DNA from: an uncultured Blautia sp.
Lineage (GTDB): Bacteria > Bacillota > Clostridia > Lachnospirales > Lachnospiraceae
Direction of reading: 5' to 3'
DNA: 39,243 bases
Assembly (NCBI GenBank): GCA_937893675.1
Contig: CALBGI010000052.1
Span: 1-39,243 of the forward strand
Positions 22,445 to 28,941 of the stretch are shown piece after piece. The notes under the pieces were generated by a model, which ran no database searches, was not told the DNA's origin, and was given only the letters and a program-made list of their open reading frames with translations. Both the position numbers and the translations under genes were made by a program. The first letter of the stretch is position 1. Every line of letters starts with the position of its first letter.

Positions 22445-25177
22445 ATGGGAAATTCCTCCAATTATAAAGAAACAGATGAGGAAAAACAACATATCACCCT
22501 TGGGCTTCTGGCCCATGTGGACGCGGGAAAGACCACACTTTCGGAAGCCATGCTCTATCTGAGCGGCGTCATCCGCCGGCAGGGGCGTGTGGACCACAAG
22601 GACGCCTATCTGGACACCTTTGAACTGGAGCGGGAGCGAGGCATCACGATTTTTTCCAAGCAGGCGATCCTTGGCTGGAGGGGCCTGGAGCTGACGTTGC
22701 TGGATACGCCGGGACATGTGGATTTTTCCGCGGAAATGGAGCGCACCCTGCAGGTTTTGGACTACGCGGTGCTGGTGGTAAGCGGTGCCGACGGCGTGCA
22801 GGGGCACACCATGACCTTGTGGAGACTGCTGAAGTGCTACAAAATTCCGGTATTTCTTTTCATCAATAAGATGGATCAGGAGGGAACGGACAGGCGGAAG
22901 CTTCTGCAGGAACTGCAGAAACGCCTGGACGAGAACTGTCTGGATTTTGGTGCGCTGGGGCAGGAGAAGGCTTCCGGGGAACGGCAGCCGGCAGAAGGGC
23001 AGGACCGGGAAGCTTTGCTGGAAAGCCTTGCCATGTGTGAGGAAGATCTCCTGGAACGGTTTTTGGAAACCGGAGCTGTGGAAGAAAAAGAAATCCGCCG
23101 CCTGATCGCACAGCGGAAGGTATTTCCCTGCTATTTTGGATCTGCTTTGAAGCTTCAGGGCGTGGAAGCGCTGCTGGACGGTATTGGACGATTTGCAGAG
23201 AGCCCCGTTTACGGGGCGGATTTCGGGGCAAAGGTGTACAAGATCGCGCGGGATGCGCAGGGGAACCGGCTGACGTATCTGAAGGTTACCGGCGGCAGTC
23301 TCCGGGTGAAGGAGATTTTGCCGGACGGACAGAAGGCAGACCAGATACGGCGCTACTCCGGCGGAAAATTTGAGCTGATAAAAGAAGCAAGAGCCGGCAT
23401 GGTCTGTGCGGCCACCGGGCTTGCGGATACCTTTCCCGGGCAGGGGCTTGGAGAGGAGCCGGATTCTCAGCTTCCGCTGCTGGAGCCGGTGCTGAATTAC
23501 CGCATCCTGCTTCCGGCAGACTGCGATGTACACCGGATGCTGAAAAATTTAAAAGAGCTTGAGGAGGAAGAACCGCAGCTTCGCATTGTCTGGGACGAGC
23601 GTCTGGGGGAAATCCATGCCATGCTCATGGGGGAAGTGCAGATCGATATTTTGAAGCATATGATCTGGGAGCGCTTTCATGTGGCTGTGGAATTCGGCAC
23701 CGGAAATATTGTATACAAAGAAACCATAGAAGCGCCTGTGGAGGGCGTTGGACATTTTGAACCGCTGCGGCACTATGCGGAGGTGCATCTTCTCCTGGAG
23801 CCTGGTGAGAGAGGAAGCGGCCTGCAGTTTTTTACCGCCTGCAGTGAGGATGTGCTGGACAAAAACTGGCAGCGTCTGATCTTGACGCACCTGGAAGAAA
23901 AGGAGCACCTGGGTGTGCTCACAGGTTCGCCCATTACGGATATGCAGATTACCCTGCTGACAGGAAAAGCGCACACCAAACACACCGAAGGCGGAGATTT
24001 TCGCCAGGCAACCTACCGGGCGGTGCGGCAGGGCCTGAAAAAAGCCAGGAGCGTGCTTCTTGAGCCTTACTATGAATTTCGGCTGGAGATCCCGCCGGAA
24101 TGCGTGGGACGGGCAATGTCGGATATTCAGCAGATGCAGGGAGAATTCAGCGCGCCTGAGCCGGAGGAGGAGATGACGGTCCTGAGAGGCACTGCGCCGG
24201 TTTCTGCCATGCGGGACTATGCGGCGCAGGTGATTTCCTACACCCGGGGAACGGGAAGGCTGTTTTGTTCCCTTAGAGGGTATGCGCCCTGCAGGCAGCA
24301 GGAGGAAGTGGTAACTGCCCTGGGGTATGATTCCGAGAGGGATCTGGACAATCCCACGGGCTCGGTGTTCTGCGCGCATGGCGCAGGCTTTCTGGTGCCC
24401 TGGTATGAGGTGGAGGAGCATATGCATCTTTCCGGAACAGTCTTTGAGAAGGCTGAGGAAGAGGAAGAAGAACAAAGAAAAGAGGAGGCGTATCGACCGC
24501 CGGCATCTGCTTACCGCGGCAGCTACGAGGACGAAAAAGAGCTCCAGGCTATTTTTGAGCGAACCTTCGGAAGTGTGAAACGGGAACGGAGCGCGCCGGG
24601 CAGGAGAGTGTACGAGGCGCCGGAGCGGACCGGACGTCCTGTGCGGAAAAAATCCGGAGAAGAATATCTTTTGGTGGACGGCTACAATATCATCTTTGCC
24701 TGGGAGGAGCTGCGCGAGCTGGCAAAAGAAAGCCTTGGCGCGGCGCAGGGAAGGATTATGGATATTCTCAGCAATTACCAGGGAATGCGAAAGTGTACCC
24801 TGATCCTGGTATTTGATGCCTACAAGGTGGAGGGGCACAAAGAAGAGGTGCTCAAATACCACAATATTTACGTGGTATACACAAGGGAAGCGGAGACCGC
24901 AGACCAGTACATTGAGAAGACCGTGCACAAAATCGGCCGGGAGCATCCGGTGAGCGTGGCCACCTCCGACGGGCTGGAGCAGATGATCATTCTGGGACAG
25001 GGTGCCAGTCGGATTTCTGCAAAAGGACTTCGGGAAGAGATTGAGAGAGCCGGTCAGGAACTTCGGCAGGACTGGCATCAGAGGCGGCAGAGCAGCCGCA
25101 ATTACCTGATGGATCAGGCTTCGCCTGAGGTGGCGGAATATGTGGAACGTGTACGGCTGGGAAAGGAAAAGCCATAA
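22445..25177 (+). CDS. TetM/EF-G-like translation GTPase fused to a Rae1/YacP-type NYN ribonuclease domain
   Basis: A 910-residue protein. Residues 17-640 follow the ribosomal protection/EF-G layout: G1 AHVDAGKT (23-30), switch I RERGITI, G3 DTPGHVDF (87-94, with His91), G4 NKMD (141-144), then domains II-V, ending GRLFCSLRGYAPC. A charged linker (about 660-735, with a Glu run) leads to a NYN_YacP domain (about 740-890): LLVDGYNIIFAW, ILVFDAYK, ETADQYIEK, VATSDGLEQ. Its acidic residues Asp745, Asp791, Asp820, Glu824 and Asp842 are all in place. Bacillus Rae1 (YacP) cuts mRNA in the ribosomal A site; TetM/EF-G bind that site. The fusion may couple stalled-ribosome binding to mRNA cleavage. Tetracycline resistance is not implied. 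AAAGGGG lies 9 bases before the ATG. Confidence 0.9.
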   Translation: MGNSSNYKETDEEKQHITLGLLAHVDAGKTTLSEAMLYLSGVIRRQGRVDHKDAYLDTFELERERGITIFSKQAILGWRGLELTLLDTPGHVDFSAEMERTLQVLDYAVLVVSGADGVQGHTMTLWRLLKCYKIPVFLFINKMDQEGTDRRKLLQELQKRLDENCLDFGALGQEKASGERQPAEGQDREALLESLAMCEEDLLERFLETGAVEEKEIRRLIAQRKVFPCYFGSALKLQGVEALLDGIGRFAESPVYGADFGAKVYKIARDAQGNRLTYLKVTGGSLRVKEILPDGQKADQIRRYSGGKFELIKEARAGMVCAATGLADTFPGQGLGEEPDSQLPLLEPVLNYRILLPADCDVHRMLKNLKELEEEEPQLRIVWDERLGEIHAMLMGEVQIDILKHMIWERFHVAVEFGTGNIVYKETIEAPVEGVGHFEPLRHYAEVHLLLEPGERGSGLQFFTACSEDVLDKNWQRLILTHLEEKEHLGVLTGSPITDMQITLLTGKAHTKHTEGGDFRQATYRAVRQGLKKARSVLLEPYYEFRLEIPPECVGRAMSDIQQMQGEFSAPEPEEEMTVLRGTAPVSAMRDYAAQVISYTRGTGRLFCSLRGYAPCRQQEEVVTALGYDSERDLDNPTGSVFCAHGAGFLVPWYEVEEHMHLSGTVFEKAEEEEEEQRKEEAYRPPASAYRGSYEDEKELQAIFERTFGSVKRERSAPGRRVYEAPERTGRPVRKKSGEEYLLVDGYNIIFAWEELRELAKESLGAAQGRIMDILSNYQGMRKCTLILVFDAYKVEGHKEEVLKYHNIYVVYTREAETADQYIEKTVHKIGREHPVSVATSDGLEQMIILGQGASRISAKGLREEIERAGQELRQDWHQRRQSSRNYLMDQASPEVAEYVERVRLGKEKP

Positions 25178-25183
25178 GAAAGC

Positions 25184-25208
25184 GCTGCTTCTGCAGCAGC
25201 TGATTTTG
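25184..25208 (+). terminator. Weak candidate terminator
   Basis: GCTGCT (25184-25189) pairs with AGCAGC (25195-25200), followed by TGATTTTG. The stem is short, so termination may be partial. Confidence 0.35.
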
Positions 25209-25212
25209 TATC

Positions 25213-25241
25213 TTGACATTTCTCCGAAATCGGCATATTAT
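25213..25241 (+). promoter_or_regulatory. Strong promoter of the SPFH gene
   Basis: TTGACA (25213-25218), 17 bases, TATTAT (25236-25241): consensus -35 and a five-of-six -10. Confidence 0.8.
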
Positions 25242-25243
25242 GA

Positions 25244-25262
25244 TGATATCAAATTGATATCA
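25244..25262. promoter_or_regulatory. Perfect 19-base palindromic operator
   Basis: TGATATCAA (25244-25252), one central A, TTGATATCA (25254-25262). It starts 2 bases after the -10 and so covers the transcription start, the position of a repressor site. The Arc/CopG-like protein encoded downstream is the obvious candidate to bind it. Confidence 0.75.
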
Positions 25263-25288
25263 GAATGTTTCGCAAAGGAGGATGTCTT

Positions 25289-26311
25289 ATGGAAAAGGAA
25301 AAATTTAACCAGGAGAGGGTGCTGAAACCGGCATCGGGTATGCTGATGCTCTTTGTGACTACGCTTCTGCTGCTTGGCAGTGTGGGAGGCACCATTGGGG
25401 GAATGCTTGTCTGGGCGGACAGCAATGCGCCGGGGATCGTGGCGTTTCTGATCATTACGGCGGGCGTTGTGATATTTGTCACAAGCTGTATCATGTACTG
25501 CGGTCTGAAGGTGATCCGCCCCAACGAGGCCATGGTGTTTACCCTGTTCGGCAATTACTACGGTACGCTGTATCATCCCGGATTTTTCTGGGTGAATCCC
25601 TTCTGTTCCGCAGTGAATCCTACGGTGGAGAAGGTTGGTGAGAAGGTACAGGCGGCGAAGGCCACAGCGGCTCAGAACGGGGCTGGCGTCAGTGTGAATT
25701 TAAACGGTGCTTCTCTCAGCCGCAAGACTGTATCCCTTAAGGCCATGACCCTGGACAACAAGAAGCAGAAGGTCAACGATCTGCTGGGAAATCCCGTTGA
25801 GGTGGGAACCATTGTCATCTGGAAGGTAGTCAACGCCACCAAGGCAGTGTTCAATGTGGAAAACTACGAGGAATTTCTTTCAATCCAGTGTGATGCGATC
25901 ACCAGAAATGCCACCCGCAATTATCCCTATGATACCAACGAGGATTCCGATGAGAGAACCCTTCGGGGCAGCAGCCAGGAGATCGCGGATATCATGCAGG
26001 CGGAGCTTCAGAAAAAAGTGGAAGAAGCCGGAATTGAGATTCTCGATGTGCGCATTACCCACCTGGCCTATGCACCGGAGATCGCTGCGGCAATGCTCCA
26101 GAGACAGCAGGCCACCGCAATCATTGACGCAAGACAGAAAATTGTGGAGGGCGCGGTGAGCATGGTGGAAATGGCGCTTCAGCAGCTTTCGGAAAATCAG
26201 ATCGTGGAGCTGGATGAAGAGCGCAAGGCTGCCATGGTGAGCAACCTTCTGGTGGTCCTCTGCGGAAATAAGGATGCGCAGCCTATTGTGAACAGCGGAT
26301 CTATTTATTAA
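25289..26311 (+). CDS. SPFH/band 7 domain membrane protein
   Basis: A 340-residue protein. Two hydrophobic segments (about 18-40 and 47-70) anchor it. The SPFH domain (about 78-290) follows with VIRPNEAMVFTLFGNYYGTL and HPGFFWVNPFCS, a pattern typical of this domain's start, then VGTIVIWKVVNATKAVF, and a helical tail VRITHLAYAPEIAAAMLQRQQ leading into SMVEMALQQLSE. Such proteins form membrane-bound rings that organise membrane domains or chaperone proteases and stress functions. AAAGGAGG lies before ATG 25289; in-frame codons from 25265 are inside the leader and not used. A strong promoter with a perfect palindrome precedes it, and a tiny ribbon-helix-helix gene follows, suggesting tightly repressed, stress-induced expression. 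Confidence 0.87.
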   Translation: MEKEKFNQERVLKPASGMLMLFVTTLLLLGSVGGTIGGMLVWADSNAPGIVAFLIITAGVVIFVTSCIMYCGLKVIRPNEAMVFTLFGNYYGTLYHPGFFWVNPFCSAVNPTVEKVGEKVQAAKATAAQNGAGVSVNLNGASLSRKTVSLKAMTLDNKKQKVNDLLGNPVEVGTIVIWKVVNATKAVFNVENYEEFLSIQCDAITRNATRNYPYDTNEDSDERTLRGSSQEIADIMQAELQKKVEEAGIEILDVRITHLAYAPEIAAAMLQRQQATAIIDARQKIVEGAVSMVEMALQQLSENQIVELDEERKAAMVSNLLVVLCGNKDAQPIVNSGSIY

Positions 26312-26343
26312 TTAAAAGGTAAGAAAGAAGGGAGGCGGCAGAT

Positions 26344-26523
26344 GTGGCGGACGCCAAGGACAAAGCAAAGAAGCAGATTCCCCTGCGAGTTTCTGCCGCT
26401 TTGTATCAGGAGCTTGCCCAGTGGGCGGAGGATGATTTCCGCTCCATCAACGGGCAGATCGAGTATCTGCTCACCGAGTGCGTGAAGCACCGGAAGAAAT
26501 CCTTCGGGAAAGAGGAATCATAA
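26344..26523 (+). CDS. Small Arc/CopG-like ribbon-helix-helix protein
   Basis: A 59-residue protein starting at GTG 26344, with GGGAGG 8 bases ahead. The sequence KKQIPLRVSAALYQELAQWA is a basic β-strand followed by a helix, then DDFRSINGQIEYLLTECVKH, the turn and second helix of Arc/CopG repressors, with a basic tail. The SINGQIEYLL segment is the classic Arc hallmark. It lies 32 bases after the SPFH gene, in the same transcript. Such proteins bind short palindromes as dimers of dimers, so control of the palindrome at 25244-25262 is a natural proposal. Annotation pipelines may miss it or misname it as an antitoxin. Confidence 0.8.
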   Translation: MADAKDKAKKQIPLRVSAALYQELAQWAEDDFRSINGQIEYLLTECVKHRKKSFGKEES

Positions 26524-26530
26524 AACACAG

Positions 26531-26559
26531 TAGAAAAATAAAAGCGCCCGGGTTATAAT
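26531..26559 (+). promoter_or_regulatory. Promoter of regulator/kinase pair 2
   Basis: A perfect TATAAT (26554-26559) lies 17 bases after TAGAAA (26531-26536), a weak -35. The regulator start follows after 34 bases. The direct repeat seen at 28161-28182 is not present here. Confidence 0.5.
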
Positions 26560-26593
26560 GAATCCATGAGTATCAGAGATAAGGAGCAGTGCG

Positions 26594-27271
26594 ATGAATC
26601 TTATGATTGTGGAGGATGACCGGGCGCTTTGTGATGGGATTGCCATGGCGCTTGCGGAGCCTGGAGACTGTTTTATCCGGTGTCATACCATAAAGGAAGC
26701 AAAAAAACAGTGGGAAGGCGGGCAGGCAGAGCTGATCATTCTGGATGTGAACCTGCCGGACGGAAGCGGCTTTGATTTTTTGAAGGAGGTGCGCCGGACG
26801 TCGGCGGTGCCGGTTCTTATGCTGACGGCCAATGATCTGGAAATAGATGAGGTCATGGGGCTTTCCCTGGGAGCGGACGACTATGTGACAAAGCCCTTTT
26901 CCCTGGCGGTCCTTCGGGCGCGCCTTTCGGTCCTTCGGCGGCGCTGCCAAAAACAGACGTCCCGGATATACGAGATCGGAGAGCTTCGCCTGGATTTTGA
27001 GAAGCTGTTGTTTTACCGGGGCGAGGAGGAACTGAGCCTGAGCCGCAACGAACAGAAGCTTCTGCGTCTGTTTGTGGAAAATCAGGGGCAGCTTCTGCCA
27101 AGAGAACGGCTGATTGAGCGTCTCTGGGACGAAGGCGGCGAATTTGTGGACGAAAATGCGCTCTCTGTTACCGTAAACCGGCTGCGCAGGAAACTTGGCG
27201 CGGCAGAGAAAGGCTGCGATCATATCCAGACGGTGTACGGCCAGGGGTATATCTGGAAAAAAGAGCCCTAG
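26594..27271 (+). CDS. OmpR-family response regulator (module 2)
   Basis: A 225-residue regulator. The receiver domain has the acidic pair in VEDDRAL, phospho-acceptor Asp51 in IILDVNLPDGSG, Thr in MLTAND and Lys in VTKPFS. The winged-helix domain has SRNEQKLLRLFVENQG, RERLIERLWD, ENALSVTVNRLRRKL and a terminal YGQGYIW. AAGGAG lies 7-8 bases before the ATG. It belongs to the BceR-like group that controls neighbouring peptide transporters, and the 11-base tandem repeat before the ABC genes at 28161-28182 is its likely target. Seventeen bases separate it from the kinase gene. Confidence 0.9.
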   Translation: MNLMIVEDDRALCDGIAMALAEPGDCFIRCHTIKEAKKQWEGGQAELIILDVNLPDGSGFDFLKEVRRTSAVPVLMLTANDLEIDEVMGLSLGADDYVTKPFSLAVLRARLSVLRRRCQKQTSRIYEIGELRLDFEKLLFYRGEEELSLSRNEQKLLRLFVENQGQLLPRERLIERLWDEGGEFVDENALSVTVNRLRRKLGAAEKGCDHIQTVYGQGYIWKKEP

Positions 27272-27288
27272 AGCCGGAGGAGAGAACT

Positions 27289-28143
27289 GTGATTTGGAGA
27301 AGAAAAAACTGGAACCGGCTGAACCAGATGCTGGACGAGGGCATCCGGGGAGAGTTTCGGGAGAGTCGTTATGACGAGACGGAGCTTTCCAGACTGGAAT
27401 GCAAGTGGAAGCAGTTTCTGGAAGGTTCTGCGATTTCCAGGGCGAATCTGGAAAAAGAAAAAGAGAATATCAAGAGCATGATCTCGGATATTTCGCATCA
27501 GACGAAAACGCCGGTGGCGAATATCCGTCTGTATGCGGAGCTTCTGGGGGAAAGTCTCCAGAACAGCCAGGCGCCGGAAGCTCAGCGGGATATGGCGGCA
27601 CAGATACAGAGCCAGGCGGAGAAGCTTGATTTTCTGCTGCAGTCCCTGACAAAAATGTCCCGGCTGGAAAGCGATATTGTGGCGGTGCGTCCGGTGTGCC
27701 AGAGGATTTTGCCCCTGCTGGAGCAGGTGAAGGAGGAAGCGCTTTTGGCGGCGCAGAAAAAAGGGATTCAGCTGAAGCTTTGCTGCCCGGAGGATTTTGA
27801 GGTTCTCTATGACGCCAAATGGACGTCGGAGGCGTTGTTTAACATTCTGGACAATGCGGTGAAGTATAGCCCATCCGGCGGCACGGTCCGTGTGGCGGCC
27901 AGAGCCTATGAGATGTACGGCGCTGTTTCCGTAAAAGACGAGGGCGCAGGAATTCTGGAGGAAGAGATTCCGAAGATTTTCGGGCGGTTTTACCGGTCAG
28001 AGCAGGTTCGGCAGGAAGAAGGCGTGGGCATCGGGCTTTATCTTGCCCGGGAAATCCTGCGCAAGCAGGAGGGGTACATCAAGGTTTGCTCCACGCCTGG
28101 GAAGGGCAGTGTGTTTACGGTGTTTCTGCCGAGAAGAATCTGA
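27289..28143 (+). CDS. Sensor histidine kinase without membrane segments (module 2)
   Basis: A 284-residue kinase starting at GTG 27289, with GGAGG 8-9 bases ahead. The N-terminus (WRRKNWNRLNQMLDEGIRGE) is charged and amphipathic, and no span of 18 hydrophobic residues occurs, so it appears soluble. A short coiled-coil-like region leads to ISDISHQTKTP with His70, followed by the N box LFNILDNAVKYSP, the G1 box KDEGAGI, the F box IFGRFYRSE and the G2 box GVGIGLYLAR, all intact. Without a sensor domain it may get its signal by contact with the FtsX-type permease, as in Bce-like modules. A longer version with an upstream span is not possible, because the regulator gene ends just before it. Confidence 0.87.
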   Translation: MIWRRKNWNRLNQMLDEGIRGEFRESRYDETELSRLECKWKQFLEGSAISRANLEKEKENIKSMISDISHQTKTPVANIRLYAELLGESLQNSQAPEAQRDMAAQIQSQAEKLDFLLQSLTKMSRLESDIVAVRPVCQRILPLLEQVKEEALLAAQKKGIQLKLCCPEDFEVLYDAKWTSEALFNILDNAVKYSPSGGTVRVAARAYEMYGAVSVKDEGAGILEEEIPKIFGRFYRSEQVRQEEGVGIGLYLAREILRKQEGYIKVCSTPGKGSVFTVFLPRRI

Positions 28144-28160
28144 ATTCTTTCAAAACTGTT

Positions 28161-28200
28161 AGATTCCGGAAAGATTCTGGAAAGCCCGCTCTGCTATGAT
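28161..28200 (+). promoter_or_regulatory. Regulator operator and promoter of ABC module 2
   Basis: Eleven bases AGATTCCGGAA (28161-28171) are followed at once by AGATTCTGGAA (28172-28182): a tandem repeat with one mismatch and the 11-base period of OmpR-family sites. TATGAT (28195-28200) is the -10; the second repeat occupies the -35 position, which is otherwise non-consensus (AGATTC). This suggests activation by the module 2 regulator. Confidence 0.65.
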
Positions 28201-28230
28201 AAGGACAGAAGAAAAAATTCTGTCCTTTTT
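28201..28230 (+). terminator. Terminator after kinase 2, starting right behind the ABC promoter -10
   Basis: AAGGACAGAA (28201-28210) pairs perfectly with TTCTGTCCTT (28218-28227), followed by TTT. Reading from the kinase gene would end here, while transcripts from the TATGAT promoter start inside the left arm and would not fold it. Confidence 0.7.
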
Positions 28231-28254
28231 ATGTGCAGAAAGAGAGGAGTATCT

Positions 28255-28941
28255 ATGAAAGTATTGGAGACAAAGGATCTGAAAAAGTATTACGGGGAGG
28301 GGGCGACCTGTGTAAAAGCCCTGGACGGCGTGGACTTTGCTGTGGAAAAAGGGGAGTTTGTGGCTGTGGTTGGCAAAAGCGGCAGCGGCAAATCCACCCT
28401 TTTGCACATGCTGGGCGGACTTGACCATCCCACCTCCGGCAAGGTGCTGGTGGATGGTACGGATATCTACCGTCTGAAAAAAGACCCCTTATGTATTTTC
28501 CGCCGCCGCAAGATCGGGTTTGTGTTCCAGAGCTACAATCTGGTGCCGGTGCTGAATGTGTATGAGAATATTGTGCTGCCGATCCAGCTGGATGGAAACG
28601 ATGTGGATGAGATTTTTGTACAGCGGGTCATTCAGCTTCTGGGGCTTGAGGAGCGGCTGAACAGCCTGCCCAGCCAGCTTTCCGGCGGGCAGCAGCAGAG
28701 AGTTGCCATTGCCAGAGCCCTTGCGGCAAAGCCGGCGATCATTCTTGCGGACGAGCCCACGGGAAATCTGGACTCCGCGACCAGCCAGGACGTGCTTGGT
28801 CTTCTCAAGGTGACCAGCGAGCAGTTTCACCAGACCATTGTCATGATCACACACAATGAGGAGATCGCGCAGCTGGCGGACCGCATTGTGCGCATTGAGG
28901 ACGGAAGAATCGTCAAAAAAGGCGGTGAGTTCTATGCGTAA
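28255..28941 (+). CDS. ABC transporter ATPase, BceA/MacB-like (module 2)
   Basis: A 228-residue nucleotide-binding subunit. Motifs in order are Walker A GKSGSGKST, Q-loop FQSYNLVP, signature LSGGQQQRVAIARAL, Walker B IILADEPTGNLD and the switch His in MITHN. ATG 28255 is chosen (GAGAGGAG ahead); in-frame codons from 28231 overlap the hairpin. The 3' end overlaps the permease start by 8 bases. It powers the FtsX-type permease of this module. Close motif similarity to module 1 (4260-4931) shows the two belong to one family, but the linked regulators and operators differ, so they probably answer different signals. Confidence 0.94.
   Translation: MKVLETKDLKKYYGEGATCVKALDGVDFAVEKGEFVAVVGKSGSGKSTLLHMLGGLDHPTSGKVLVDGTDIYRLKKDPLCIFRRRKIGFVFQSYNLVPVLNVYENIVLPIQLDGNDVDEIFVQRVIQLLGLEERLNSLPSQLSGGQQQRVAIARALAAKPAIILADEPTGNLDSATSQDVLGLLKVTSEQFHQTIVMITHNEEIAQLADRIVRIEDGRIVKKGGEFYA

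Noticed and set aside
22445..25177. Tetracycline resistance gene call
   Set aside because: The GTPase resembles TetM only in overall layout, and the NYN domain and divergent domain IV point to another role; resistance cannot be inferred.
21860..25219. Two long minus-strand open frames opposite glpK and the GTPase fusion
   Set aside because: Antisense shadows of clearly conserved proteins; no recognisable domains or ribosome binding sites.
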